Positions 1-8,805 of a stretch of 23,265 bases of DNA are shown one piece after another. Made by a program: the position numbers and the translations under genes. Origin of the DNA: an uncultured Eubacteriales bacterium (GTDB lineage Bacteria > Bacillota > Clostridia > Peptostreptococcales > Anaerovoracaceae); contig CAJTYS010000055.1 in assembly GCA_910583765.1 (NCBI GenBank), positions 1 through 23,265 of the forward strand. Reading direction: 5' to 3'. The first letter of the stretch is position 1, and every line of letters begins with the position of its first letter. Under the pieces are notes generated by a model. It ran no database searches. It was not told the DNA's origin and saw only the letters and a list, made by a program, of their open reading frames with translations.

Positions 1-2
1 CA

Positions 3-62
3 GACGCTCAGATCGACGCTGGCCTGGAAATCTACGAAGCAGCCATCAAAGAATGTTTATAA
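3..62 (+). CDS. C-terminal tail of a probable class-III (PLP) aminotransferase, 5' truncated by window
   Basis: Only the last 19 codons are visible, ending in TAA. The tail DAQIDAGLEIYEAAIKECL has the shape of the C-terminal helix of class-III pyridoxal-phosphate aminotransferases (4-aminobutyrate/ornithine type), which often end in a segment resembling 'eeldegleileeal'. This is recognition by resemblance on a very short stretch, so the family is tentative. The neighbouring amino-acid permeases and amino-acid-type two-component system would fit an amino-acid or amine catabolic enzyme here. Confidence 0.4.
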   Translation, partial: DAQIDAGLEIYEAAIKECL

Positions 63-141
63 TTTAAGGCAGGGCTTTACGTTTTATTAAAATTGTCCGC
101 AACGATTTCAAACAAAAGCAACAGCCTGAGTTGTAAATACT

Positions 142-192
142 GGAGTCAGTTTCTTCCTCAAGCAGGTGGAAACTGATTCCCCGCAATTTTTT
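142..192 (+). terminator. Hairpin, probable intrinsic terminator or leader structure before permease 1
   Basis: The arms at 142-153 (GGAGTCAGTTTC) and 169-180 (GAAACTGATTCC) pair over 12 bp with one G-U. The loop contains a further CCT/AGG pairing. A run of six T follows at 187-192, but six bases separate it from the stem, so it is not a textbook terminator. It may end the upstream aminotransferase transcript, or act as an attenuator in the permease leader. No sigma-54 (GG-N10-GC) or convincing sigma-A promoter was found between 63 and 226. Confidence 0.5.
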
Positions 193-226
193 ATGGAAAT
201 AGTGAGAGCAAAAGGAGAGAGTAATT

Positions 227-1672
227 ATGAGTCAAGGAGGAAGACAAGAACTTGAAAAGTCCCTTAGCATGAAAGACGTGCTGGCACTGGCGTTCGGCAC
301 CATGATTGGATGGGGCTGGATCATGCTGGCAGGTACTTGGGTACATAACGGAGGCGTGTTAGGCGCGATCCTGGCATTCGGATTAGGCGGCGTCATGGCA
401 TTATTCGTAGGACTGACTTACGCGGAGCTGACACCGGCGCTGCCGCTGGCAGGCGGAGAGCTGGTATTCACATACAGAGCCATGGGCTACAACGCTTCAT
501 GGTTCACTGGCTGGATGATCACCCTGGCATACCTGGGCGTGGCCGCTTGGGAAGGACCGGCGCTGTCAAACGCGTTGGGATTCCTGTTTGGACAGCTGCT
601 GCCTGAGTTAGGAAGCCTTTATGAAATCCAAGGTTCTGAAGTGACGGGCATATTCCTGCTCATCGGTTGTGTGGGAGCAGTCATCATGACCTTCATCAAC
701 TACAGAGGCGCGAAAGCCTCAGCAGTGTTCCAGACAACTGCTACCGTTGCTATGGCAATTGGCGGAATCGCCTTCTTTGTCAGCGGCGTGACAACAGGAG
801 ATTTGCAAAACATGACACCGATGTTCACAGATGGAAAAGGTTTTGTAGCCGTAGTTCTGGCCGTACCTGCCATGTTCGTAGGCTTTGACGTAATCCCGCA
901 GGCAGCGGAAGAAATGAACATGCCTCTTGGAAAGATCGGAAAAATCATGCTCATCACCATCTGCATGGCAGCGGCATGGTACATGATCATGATCCTGGGC
1001 GTTGCCCTGACCGGCTCCCCAGAAGTCCGCGATGGATTTGTCAATGACCCGAACGCGGTTCCAGTAGCCAACTTGTTCGCGCACACATTAGGTGGAAACC
1101 CTGTGTTTGGTAAGCTGATGATCATCGCTGCCATGTGCGGTATCCTCACTTCTTGGAACGGATTCATCGTTGGCGCTTCCAGAGTTCTGTTCTCCATGAG
1201 CAGAGCAAAGATGCTGCCTCCAGTATTCGCGAAAGTACATCCAAAATACGGTTCCCCGACAGCAGCCATCCTGCTGGTAGGGATCGTCACTGTTCTGTCA
1301 CCGTTGCTTGGAAAGAGCGCGCTGACCTGGTTCGTGGACGCCGCGGCCTTTGGAACTGTAGTCGCTTACTTCATGGTATCCCTTTCTTTCCTGATTTTGA
1401 GAAAGAAAGAGCCATCCCTGGATCGTCCGTTCAAAGTAAACGCTGGGATCATCGTTGGTGTTTTAGCCGTATGCGTTGCCTTGTTCATGGCCACTCTGTA
1501 CATCCCGCTTTACAGTCCAGCTCCATTGACAGGAATCGAATGGGCGCTGGTCGGCGGCTGGATCGTACTGGGCATCATCCTGTTCATCATCAACAAAGCA
1601 GGCCCTAATGGTAAAACTTCCACAGAAGAAACTGAATACCTGATGTTTGGTGATGATTACAAGAGATTCTAG
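227..1672 (+). CDS. APC-superfamily amino-acid permease (paralogue 1)
   Basis: This 481-residue protein is almost entirely hydrophobic, with about 12 membrane segments. It carries the N-terminal APC signature in the first helix (LALAFGTMIGWGWIMLAG, an unwound-helix substrate site) and the conserved stretch GGELVFTYRAMGYNASW around residues 76-92. It should import an amino acid or related amine by secondary transport across the cytoplasmic membrane; the substrate cannot be read from sequence. AAAGGAGAG lies before the ATG. A second, clearly related permease follows at 1793, probably from tandem duplication. A hairpin with a T-rich tail separates the two, so expression of the second may be partly uncoupled. 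The short hydrophilic tail ends in EYLMFGDDYKRF; its paralogue ends in a related EILIFGEKL. Confidence 0.9.
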   Translation: MSQGGRQELEKSLSMKDVLALAFGTMIGWGWIMLAGTWVHNGGVLGAILAFGLGGVMALFVGLTYAELTPALPLAGGELVFTYRAMGYNASWFTGWMITLAYLGVAAWEGPALSNALGFLFGQLLPELGSLYEIQGSEVTGIFLLIGCVGAVIMTFINYRGAKASAVFQTTATVAMAIGGIAFFVSGVTTGDLQNMTPMFTDGKGFVAVVLAVPAMFVGFDVIPQAAEEMNMPLGKIGKIMLITICMAAAWYMIMILGVALTGSPEVRDGFVNDPNAVPVANLFAHTLGGNPVFGKLMIIAAMCGILTSWNGFIVGASRVLFSMSRAKMLPPVFAKVHPKYGSPTAAILLVGIVTVLSPLLGKSALTWFVDAAAFGTVVAYFMVSLSFLILRKKEPSLDRPFKVNAGIIVGVLAVCVALFMATLYIPLYSPAPLTGIEWALVGGWIVLGIILFIINKAGPNGKTSTEETEYLMFGDDYKRF

Positions 1673-1712
1673 AGTTTATTCTTTATAGATCAAATAAAAT
1701 CCAGTATAATGA

Positions 1713-1746
1713 AGGGTAGCGGAATGGAATCTGCTGCCCTTTTTCT
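1713..1746 (+). terminator. Intrinsic terminator/attenuator between the two permeases
   Basis: AGGGTAGC (1713-1720) pairs with GCTGCCCT (1733-1740) over 8 bp with one G-U, and TTTTCTTTCT follows directly. This is a plausible Rho-independent terminator for permease 1. No good promoter lies between it and permease 2, so partial read-through to the downstream operon is likely. Confidence 0.6.
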
Positions 1747-1792
1747 TTCTGTGAAGAAAAGGCGCGAAGCCACAACATGACGAGGAAGAGCG

Positions 1793-3214
1793 ATGGAAGA
1801 AAAGCGAAACAATTTAAGCAGGGTACTGGGCAGAACGGATGTACTGGCCATTGGTTTTGGAACCATGATGGGCTGGAGCTGGATCATGCTGGCTACCACC
1901 TGGCTGACGAGGGCTGGGTTTTGGGGAGCGATCATCGCATTTTTGACAGGCGCGCTGATCATCATGGGCGTGGGCGCTGTTTATGGTGAATTGACTTCAG
2001 CCCTTCCCCTAGCTGGGGGGGAGCTTGTGTATATTTACAGAGCCATGGGCGGGAAGGCTGCCTGGCTGGTGGGATGGATCATGTCCTTTGCCTATTTAGG
2101 CGTGGCTGCCTGGGAAGGAATCGCTTTGGCCACGGCCATTGATTCTGTGCTGCCCATTGGTCTTTACGGACCTTTGTGGGAAATCGCCGGATACACGGTC
2201 CACTTTTCCTGGGCCTTCGTGGGCATGGCCGGAGCCATCATCGTGGTGCTCTTGAATTTGTTTGCCAATAGGCCGGCTGTCATTTTCCAGGTCATGGCCA
2301 CTGCCGCGGTCATGCTGGTGGCTTTGCTGCTGTTTTTTGGAGGCATCACCTTTGGTTCGGGAAAAAACATTGGTGAAGGGTTTCATTCTTTAGACGGGTT
2401 CCTCTATGTGTTCCTCATGGTTCCTGCCATGATGATTGGCTTTGATGTGATCCCTCAATCAGCGGAAGAAATGAACCTGCTGCCTCGGGAGATCGGGAAA
2501 ATGGTCCTAGTGTGCATTATTTTCAGCATGGCTTGGTATTTCATCATCATTGTGGGACTGGCTCTTTCTGCCCCCATTGAAATCCGTATGTCAGGGATCA
2601 TTCCTGCCGCGGATGTGATGTCCTATGTGTATCAGGATGACACTTTTGGGACGATCTTGATCTTGGGCGGGATCTTAGGGATCCTCACTTCCTGGAACGG
2701 TTTTTTCATGGGAGCCACCAGGATGATCTTTGCCATGGGACGGGCCAAGATGCTGCCGGAGATCTTTGGCAGAGTGCATCCAAAGTACAAAACGCCTTGG
2801 GCAGCGACCCTGCTAGTAGGCGCGGTCTGCATCGCGGCGCCGCTTTTGGGACGGAACGCTTTGATCTGGTTCGTGGATATCAGTTCCCTGTGCTCCCTCT
2901 TTGGATATTGCTGCGTGTGCATGGCTTTTGTGATCTTAAGGAAAAAGGAGCCAGAACTAAACAGGCCTTTTAAAGTCCGTTTCGGCACGCCCTTGGGAAT
3001 CATGATCACCAGCGTGGCTGTCCTGTATTTTATCATTCATGTCAACGAGACCCTTGTGAATGCCAACACCTTTGATCAAATGACTTTGATCAGCGTATGG
3101 CTGCTGCTGGGGGTGGTCATGGCCATGTGGTCAAAAAAAGATTTTGGCAGGATCACCAGCCAGGAGAGAGAGATTTTGATTTTCGGAGAAAAACTAGCAA
3201 GGAGGAGGCCTTGA
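1793..3214 (+). CDS. APC-superfamily amino-acid permease (paralogue 2)
   Basis: This 473-residue polytopic membrane protein is paralogous along its length to the permease at 227-1672. Both share GFGTMMGWSWIMLA-like first helices, GGELVYIYRAMGGKA, a GFDVIPQSAEEMN segment, a LTSWNGFFMGATRMIF segment and ILRKKEPELNRPFKV near the C-terminus. The GFDVIPQ-AEEMN block is typical of a subgroup of APC transporters in Firmicutes. The start follows GAGGAAG. Its stop is only 4 bases before the histidine-kinase start at 3219, so permease, kinase and regulator form one operon. That arrangement suggests the transporter substrate, or its flux, is what the two-component system watches. Substrate unknown. Confidence 0.9.
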   Translation: MEEKRNNLSRVLGRTDVLAIGFGTMMGWSWIMLATTWLTRAGFWGAIIAFLTGALIIMGVGAVYGELTSALPLAGGELVYIYRAMGGKAAWLVGWIMSFAYLGVAAWEGIALATAIDSVLPIGLYGPLWEIAGYTVHFSWAFVGMAGAIIVVLLNLFANRPAVIFQVMATAAVMLVALLLFFGGITFGSGKNIGEGFHSLDGFLYVFLMVPAMMIGFDVIPQSAEEMNLLPREIGKMVLVCIIFSMAWYFIIIVGLALSAPIEIRMSGIIPAADVMSYVYQDDTFGTILILGGILGILTSWNGFFMGATRMIFAMGRAKMLPEIFGRVHPKYKTPWAATLLVGAVCIAAPLLGRNALIWFVDISSLCSLFGYCCVCMAFVILRKKEPELNRPFKVRFGTPLGIMITSVAVLYFIIHVNETLVNANTFDQMTLISVWLLLGVVMAMWSKKDFGRITSQEREILIFGEKLARRRP

Positions 3215-3218
3215 GGAG

Positions 3219-5189
3219 ATGAAGGAGAAACGAAAAGAATTTCTGGTGATCTTGATCTTCCTGCTGGTGATCCTGGCCATATTGCTTCGGGCTTTCAGCG
3301 ATTCATCCTACAAAGTCGCGCCCCCGCAGAAAAGCAAGATCACTTTGACCCGCAGCGAACAGCAATTTGTCAAGGAAAAGCAAACTGTGCGGGTGGCAGT
3401 GGACAAAGAACTCGCTTATTTTGAGTCCCACTTTCTGGAAGATTACATGGATGCCATCATGCGGTCCGTGGGGCTAGAGGTGGAAATCCTGCAGGACCAG
3501 GAAACAGGGGCAGACGCGGTGCTGGTTGCGGCAGACCAGGAAACCAGGAGCCAGATCGACCAGCTCCAGTTCACAGCTGCCTTGTTCCAGATAAAAGGCA
3601 GCCTGTTTGTCAGAAAAGATTTGAAACAAGACCAAGAAGCTTTCCAAGGCATCTGCGTCAAGGGGCAATTCACAAGCACAGAAAAAAAGAGTTTATCTTA
3701 TGGCGGAAAACCTGTGCGCCTGCGTGACGCGCCGACCATCCAAGAGGCTGTGAAGCGCGCGAAGCAGGAAAAGCTGGACTGCGTCGCGGGCGATCAAGAC
3801 GCGATTCTCAGTCTTTTAAAGGAGGAAGGGCTCCAGGACACGTATGAGAACATCCATGCGGAGCTGTACAAACGCAATGTTTGCTTGATCATGAAGCAAA
3901 AGGACGCCACATTGTACAGCGTCCTGAATCAGTGCATCCACAATGGGGATCTGCAGGTTCTCATGGGGCAGGCCCAAGAGCGATGGTTCGGCACTTCCGG
4001 TCAGCTGGTGGAAGCAGGCAAGTACAAAGACGCGGCCTCACTGCTGGTCATTGTGTTCGCAGCAGTGTTCTGTACGTTCTTTTTCTACTATCAGTCCAAC
4101 AAAAATTTGTACAATGAGCTGACGGCTCGGATGGATCAGCTGACAGCCAGCAAGCAGGAGATGCAGACCACTTTTAACGGTGTGTCCTACTACATGGCGG
4201 AGCTTGATCCCAATGGTGTCATCTTGGACATCAACAAGGCGTTTTTAAATTACGTGAACAGGGAGTCCATGGGCAGACCCATCTGGGAGGTGCTGGAACT
4301 GCCAGAAGACTTGCAGGGCACGCTCCAGGAAATGATGGAACAGACAAGGCGCACACAGGCAGGCACCTCAAAAGAATTGACCTTGCAAAGGATCATCCTG
4401 GAAATTAATATTTTTCCGATTCTCAGCCCAAAGGGAGAAGCGGAAAAGCTGTTATTCATGGCCAGCAATGTGACAGGCGAACGCATGGCCGAGCGGCAGA
4501 TGCTCCAGGACAACAAAATGATCGCAGTAGGTCAGCTGGCGGCTGGAGTGGCCCACGAGATCAGAAACCCTCTGGGCATTATCCGCAATTATTGTTATGT
4601 GCTGAAAAACATGAAAGATGAAAACCTCCAGGAACAGGCGGTGCAGGTCATTGAAAAATCCGTGGACACGGCAGGGAACATTATTGACAATCTTTTGAAT
4701 TTTTCTCGGATCTCTAACAAACGAGTGGGGACTGTGCGAATCAAAGAACATGTGGATTCTGTCATTGCTCTCAACAGGGGCATGCTGAAGAAAAAGCAGA
4801 TCGAAGTGCAAGTGGGATGTGAAGAAGATTTTCCCGTGCGCATGGCAGTGGAGTCCTTTGACATGGTGTTCATTAATTTGGTGTCCAATGCCATAGACGC
4901 CATGGAGCGCCAGGGAAGGCTGAGCGTGGACATTGGCAGGGAAGAGGAAGAATTTTTCATTGAGGTGACAGATACTGGAACGGGTATTGAAGAAGACATT
5001 TTAGACGATATTTTCAATCCGTTTTTCACTACAAAGAGCAGCACGGAAGGAAATGGTCTAGGCCTTTATATTGTATACAATGAATTGCAAAAAATGAACG
5101 GTAAAATCCAAGTGAGGAGCAGGATGGGAAAAGGAACAACCTTTAAGGTGACTCTGCCTGTCAGAAGGGAGGAGGAACAGAGTGAGTAA
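3219..5189 (+). CDS. Membrane sensor histidine kinase with Venus-flytrap-like extracellular domain and PAS
   Basis: This 656-residue kinase has a first membrane helix at about residues 7-25. An extracellular domain of about 240 residues opens with LTRSEQQFVKEKQTVRVAVD, the typical entry of BvgS-type periplasmic-binding-protein-2 (Venus-flytrap) sensor domains. A second helix follows (about 273-290), then a PAS-like region (about 305-425), the H-box with phosphoacceptor His446 in GVAHEIRNPLG, and a HATPase domain with N-box NLVSNAIDAM, G1 DTGTGIEED, F-box FFTTK and G2 GNGLGLYI. It should autophosphorylate on ligand sensing and pass phosphate to the regulator encoded next. Its reading frame overlaps the regulator start by 8 bases. 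The flytrap domain most often binds amino acids or similar small ligands, which fits the adjacent permeases. Confidence 0.92.
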   Translation: MKEKRKEFLVILIFLLVILAILLRAFSDSSYKVAPPQKSKITLTRSEQQFVKEKQTVRVAVDKELAYFESHFLEDYMDAIMRSVGLEVEILQDQETGADAVLVAADQETRSQIDQLQFTAALFQIKGSLFVRKDLKQDQEAFQGICVKGQFTSTEKKSLSYGGKPVRLRDAPTIQEAVKRAKQEKLDCVAGDQDAILSLLKEEGLQDTYENIHAELYKRNVCLIMKQKDATLYSVLNQCIHNGDLQVLMGQAQERWFGTSGQLVEAGKYKDAASLLVIVFAAVFCTFFFYYQSNKNLYNELTARMDQLTASKQEMQTTFNGVSYYMAELDPNGVILDINKAFLNYVNRESMGRPIWEVLELPEDLQGTLQEMMEQTRRTQAGTSKELTLQRIILEINIFPILSPKGEAEKLLFMASNVTGERMAERQMLQDNKMIAVGQLAAGVAHEIRNPLGIIRNYCYVLKNMKDENLQEQAVQVIEKSVDTAGNIIDNLLNFSRISNKRVGTVRIKEHVDSVIALNRGMLKKKQIEVQVGCEEDFPVRMAVESFDMVFINLVSNAIDAMERQGRLSVDIGREEEEFFIEVTDTGTGIEEDILDDIFNPFFTTKSSTEGNGLGLYIVYNELQKMNGKIQVRSRMGKGTTFKVTLPVRREEEQSE

Positions 5190-6552
5190 AAAAGCCTTTC
5201 AAATTTTAGTAGTAGATGATGAAAAAGATTACCGAGATGTGCTGCAAATGATCTTATCTGGGAAGGGTTACAGCGTGGAGGCTTGTGACAATGGACAGTC
5301 AGCCCTAAAAAAGATGGAAAAGAAAACCTTTGACCTAGTGATCACGGATCTTTTCATGCCAGTGATGGACGGCAGGCAGCTGCTGGAAGAAATCAAAAAA
5401 AGAGAATACGACACAGAGGTCATCATGCTCACGGCTCATGGGACCATTGAAAAAGCAGTGGACGCCATGAAAGCCGGCGCCTATACGTATGTGACAAAGG
5501 GCAGGGATCCAGAAGAAATGTTCATGGAGATCCGCAGGATCGAAGATGCCAGAAAGCTGCAGCGGGACAATGCCATATTAAAAGAAAAAGCCACAGGCGT
5601 TTTCATGCTGGAGAGCAGGAACAAGGAATATCACCAGATGCTGGAACTGGCAGAGCGCGCGGCTCAAAGCGATTCCAACATTTTGATCTTAGGCGAATCC
5701 GGTTCCGGCAAAGAAGTGCTGGCCTCTTTCATTCATCAGAAGAGCATGCGAAAAGACGCGAACTTCATGGAACTCAACTGTCAGGCCCTTTCTGAATCCA
5801 TTTTAGAATCCGAACTCTTTGGACATGAAAAGGGGTCCTTCACAGGAGCGGACAAACGGCGGATCGGTCTCTTTGAAGCTTCCAACGGCGGAACATTGTT
5901 CTTAGATGAGATCGGCGGCGTTTCCATCAATCTCCAGGCAAAACTGCTGAAAGCCATAGAAAACAAACAGATCTACAGGCTAGGGAGCAGCGCGCCCATT
6001 AACGTGGATTTCCGCCTGATCACCGCTACGAATCACAATCTGCGCCAGGACATGGCGGATGGATGCTTCCGAGACGATTTGTTCTACCGGATCAGCACCA
6101 TTGTGCTGGAGCTTCCGCCGCTGCGGGAGCGGCCAGAAGACATTCCTCTGTTCATTGATTATTTTTTCGAGAAATACCAAAGAGAGATGAGCAAGACCAT
6201 CAGCGATATCCGGCCAGAGGTGCGGGAACGGCTAGTGCAGTACCATTACCCAGGAAATGTGCGGGAGCTGAAAAACATCATAGAACGGCTGGTGGTATTA
6301 TCGGAAAAAGGTGAGATACTGGAAGAATACTTGCCCTCTGATGTGGTCAGCAGTCAGGAACCATCTGTTTTCATGGCCCCTAGAGAAATGGATTATACCA
6401 TTTCCTTGAAAGAATATAGGAGCAAAGTGGAAAAGGAATATATCGAAGGCCTGCTGCGCCGGTATCCAAAGGATATGAACAAGGTGGCGGAAATCTTGAA
6501 TATTTCCAGACGGCAGCTGTTCAACAAATTGGTGGAATATGATTTGAAATAA
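5182..6552 (+). CDS. NtrC-family sigma-54-dependent response regulator
   Basis: This 456-residue protein starts with GTG at 5182, inside the end of the kinase gene and behind GGAGGAGGA. It has an N-terminal receiver domain with acidic pocket DD12-13 and phosphoacceptor Asp56. The AAA+ domain carries Walker A GESGSGKE (171-178), the sigma-54 contact loop GSFTGA (218-223) and Walker B GGTLFLDEIGG. A Fis-type helix-turn-helix closes the protein (MNKVAEILNISRRQLFNKL). Phosphorylation should drive oligomerisation and opening of sigma-54 promoters. The loop has Ser219 where GAFTGA is canonical, a tolerated natural variant. Likely targets are the transport or catabolic genes nearby, but no convincing -24/-12 promoter is seen in this window. 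No clear terminator follows the gene. Confidence 0.95.
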   Translation: MSKKAFQILVVDDEKDYRDVLQMILSGKGYSVEACDNGQSALKKMEKKTFDLVITDLFMPVMDGRQLLEEIKKREYDTEVIMLTAHGTIEKAVDAMKAGAYTYVTKGRDPEEMFMEIRRIEDARKLQRDNAILKEKATGVFMLESRNKEYHQMLELAERAAQSDSNILILGESGSGKEVLASFIHQKSMRKDANFMELNCQALSESILESELFGHEKGSFTGADKRRIGLFEASNGGTLFLDEIGGVSINLQAKLLKAIENKQIYRLGSSAPINVDFRLITATNHNLRQDMADGCFRDDLFYRISTIVLELPPLRERPEDIPLFIDYFFEKYQREMSKTISDIRPEVRERLVQYHYPGNVRELKNIIERLVVLSEKGEILEEYLPSDVVSSQEPSVFMAPREMDYTISLKEYRSKVEKEYIEGLLRRYPKDMNKVAEILNISRRQLFNKLVEYDLK

Positions 6553-6586
6553 TAGCCAAAAGTCTGCTGTTTTAGCATAAAATACC

Positions 6587-6615
6587 TTGAGAATGCTTGT
6601 AACATCTGTTATAAT
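6587..6615 (+). promoter_or_regulatory. Sigma-A promoter of the chemotaxis-receptor gene
   Basis: TTGAGA (6587-6592), a 17-base spacer and a perfect TATAAT (6610-6615). Transcription would begin near 6622, leaving a leader of about 88 bases before the ATG at 6710. Confidence 0.8.
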
Positions 6616-6709
6616 AATTTTACATTGATTTACATTTATAGAACGCAGGTTTCTTTTAACAAAGATTAAACGCAGTAACACAAGCATCATGGATTAAAGG
6701 AGTGAAAAC

Positions 6710-8710
6710 ATGAAATCAGGAAAACGGGAAACACACAGCATGACCGTGCGGCGGGGGCGAGGCATCACTAGTAAGCTGGTGGCAGCCATTGTCGGAAGCG
6801 TGATCATTGCAGTGGCCATTCTGCTGGCAGTGGTTTATACCCAAATGTCACATACGCTGCTGAAAAAGAGCGAAGATCTGATCCAGACCACTACGGACAA
6901 GACCATACAGGAAACAGAGGCTTGGATGAGCGGTACTCTGACTATGCTGGAAATGCAGCGGGACACCATACAGTATGAAGATATGGACATCCCTGCCATG
7001 AAAAAGTATATCAAGCATACCGTAGATCAAAACGACGCGTATCCCGCGGGACTTTACACAGCGCTGAAAGACGGTTCCTTGTATCATGCGTCCTTTGTGC
7101 CAGGACCGGACTTCAACGCGTTAGAAAAATCCTGGTACAAGGATGGGATAGAGTCTGAAAAATTCATTCTGGGGGACGTATACTTTGACGAAGACAGCCA
7201 GTCCTATGTAGTAGGTGCTTCTGGCATGCTAAAGGATGGAAAAGGAAAAACACAGGGGGTAGCTGCCGCTGACGTGTATCTGGATTCCATTTCCCAGCTG
7301 GTCAGCGAAGTCAAGCTGGAGGACACGGGCGGCATCTTCTTAGTGGACACCCGGACAGACACCATCATCGGACATCGGGAGAAAAACATGGTGGGCGAGA
7401 CCTTGAGCGGAATCGATGGCAGCATGTACAAATACGCGGGCAAGCAGATCCAGTCTGGAAAAACGGGATTGTCCGTATATGACGATACATATGTACAGGT
7501 GGCAGAGGTGCCAGGCAGTGACTGGATGGCAGTGGCCTATGTGTCCCAGGGAGAAGTTTTGCGGGAACTCCATTACCTGACCGTGGCAATGGTGGTAGTC
7601 GCTGTGTTGGCAGTGATCGTGCTGATGATCCTGGTGATCATCCAAGTACGGCGCATTATCGGCGTGCCGGTCGCGGAATTGAGTCAGGTGGCGACCAGGA
7701 TCGCAGAAGGTGAGCTGGATCAGACCATCCACTATCAATCCAAGGACGAATTAGGCGTGCTGGCAGATGACTTTAATCAGGTCACAGTGCGGCTGCGGGA
7801 TTACGTGGCATATATTGATGAGATTTCAGAAAAACTGAGGGAGATCGCTGATGGAAATCTGGCGTTCACCCTGAAATACGAATACACGGGAGAATTTGAA
7901 AAGATCAAGGATTCCCTGGATGAAATTTCTTATGCTCTCAATGGCGCCATGGGGCAGCTTCGCACCGCGTCAAAAGAGGTGGCTGTGGGCGCGGAACATG
8001 TTTCCAATGGCGCAGTGACCTTGTCGCAGGGTTCCACAGAGCAGGCAAATTCCGTGGAAGTTCTGGCAGAGCATATTGACGCTGTTTCCGATAGTGTCCA
8101 CAAGATCGCCAAAGGCGCCAGTGAAGCGGATCGCCTTTCCAAGAGTGTCAAGAGCGGTCTTTTGGAAAGCGATGAAAAAATGCGGAACCTGACTGACGTG
8201 ATCCAGAAGATCAGCAACAATTCCGCAGAGATCAACAAGATCGTCAAGACCATTGAAGACATTGCGTTCCAGACGAATATTCTGGCCCTGAACGCTGCTG
8301 TGGAAGCTGCCAGGGCAGGTACAGCTGGACAGGGTTTCGCGGTAGTAGCGGATGAAGTGCGCAATCTGGCAGGCAAATCCGCGGAAGCGGCTCAGGAGAC
8401 TTCGCTCCTGCTGAGTCAGACCGTGGACTCCATGACAGAAGGAGTGACCGCGGCGCAGGAAACAGCCAAGGCTATGCTGGCAGTCGTGGATCAGGCAGAT
8501 GAGATGAACGGCTTGATCAGCGGCATCGCAGAATACACGAAGCAGCAGGAAGCCAACGCGGAAGAGATTTCCGGCGGGATCGAACAGATCTCCAGCGTTG
8601 TGAAAAACAACGTAGCCACAGCAGAGGCCAGCGCCGCTGCCAGTGAAGAGTTGTCTGGCCAGGCGTCCCTGCTGAAAGAATTAGTCTCTAAGTTCAAACT
8701 GAAAGACTAA
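6710..8710 (+). CDS. Methyl-accepting chemotaxis protein (Cache-type sensor, HAMP, signalling domain)
   Basis: This 666-residue receptor starts behind AAAGGAGTG. A first membrane helix (about 22-44) is followed by an extracellular sensor of about 240 residues. Features such as KSWYKDG, DSQSYVVGASGML and GVAAADVYLDSISQLV match double-Cache domains, which bind small ligands directly. A second helix (about 290-312) leads into HAMP (about 313-365) and a second HAMP-like segment (EKLREIADGNLAFTLKYEY). The cytoplasmic hairpin includes the near-invariant tip IAFQTNILALNAAVEAARAG (518-537). It should control CheA kinase activity. No CheR-docking pentapeptide is seen at the C-terminus. Its position next to the permease/kinase module hints at a related ligand, but its own promoter means co-regulation is not shown. 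Confidence 0.95.
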   Translation: MKSGKRETHSMTVRRGRGITSKLVAAIVGSVIIAVAILLAVVYTQMSHTLLKKSEDLIQTTTDKTIQETEAWMSGTLTMLEMQRDTIQYEDMDIPAMKKYIKHTVDQNDAYPAGLYTALKDGSLYHASFVPGPDFNALEKSWYKDGIESEKFILGDVYFDEDSQSYVVGASGMLKDGKGKTQGVAAADVYLDSISQLVSEVKLEDTGGIFLVDTRTDTIIGHREKNMVGETLSGIDGSMYKYAGKQIQSGKTGLSVYDDTYVQVAEVPGSDWMAVAYVSQGEVLRELHYLTVAMVVVAVLAVIVLMILVIIQVRRIIGVPVAELSQVATRIAEGELDQTIHYQSKDELGVLADDFNQVTVRLRDYVAYIDEISEKLREIADGNLAFTLKYEYTGEFEKIKDSLDEISYALNGAMGQLRTASKEVAVGAEHVSNGAVTLSQGSTEQANSVEVLAEHIDAVSDSVHKIAKGASEADRLSKSVKSGLLESDEKMRNLTDVIQKISNNSAEINKIVKTIEDIAFQTNILALNAAVEAARAGTAGQGFAVVADEVRNLAGKSAEAAQETSLLLSQTVDSMTEGVTAAQETAKAMLAVVDQADEMNGLISGIAEYTKQQEANAEEISGGIEQISSVVKNNVATAEASAAASEELSGQASLLKELVSKFKLKD

Positions 8711-8744
8711 AATCACGTTTTTTCTACCTGAATGTAAATAACAT

Positions 8745-8792
8745 AAAAAGAGATGAGGAATGGTATCAGATACCGTTCCTCATCTCTTTTTT
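8745..8792. terminator. Strong bidirectional terminator between convergent genes
   Basis: A long, nearly perfect hairpin. The arms run from AAAAAGAGATGAGGAA (8745-8760) to TTCCTCATCTCTTTTTT (8776-8792), and an inner GGTAT/ATACC pairing leaves a three-base loop. A-runs and T-runs flank the stem on both sides, so it can end both the plus-strand receptor transcript and the minus-strand RluA-family transcript. Confidence 0.93.
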
Positions 8793-8805
8793 GAAACGCA
8801 AGCGC

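Noticed and set aside
1682..1710. Sigma-A promoter with TATAAT at 1705 between the permeases
   Set aside because: The -35 is poor (TTTATA), and transcription would start within the terminator hairpin at 1713-1740.
1721..1734. Sigma-54 promoter (GG-N10-GC) before permease 2
   Set aside because: The dinucleotide spacing is right, but the surrounding bases fit TGGCAC/TTGC poorly, and the site lies inside a terminator stem, which explains the pattern better.
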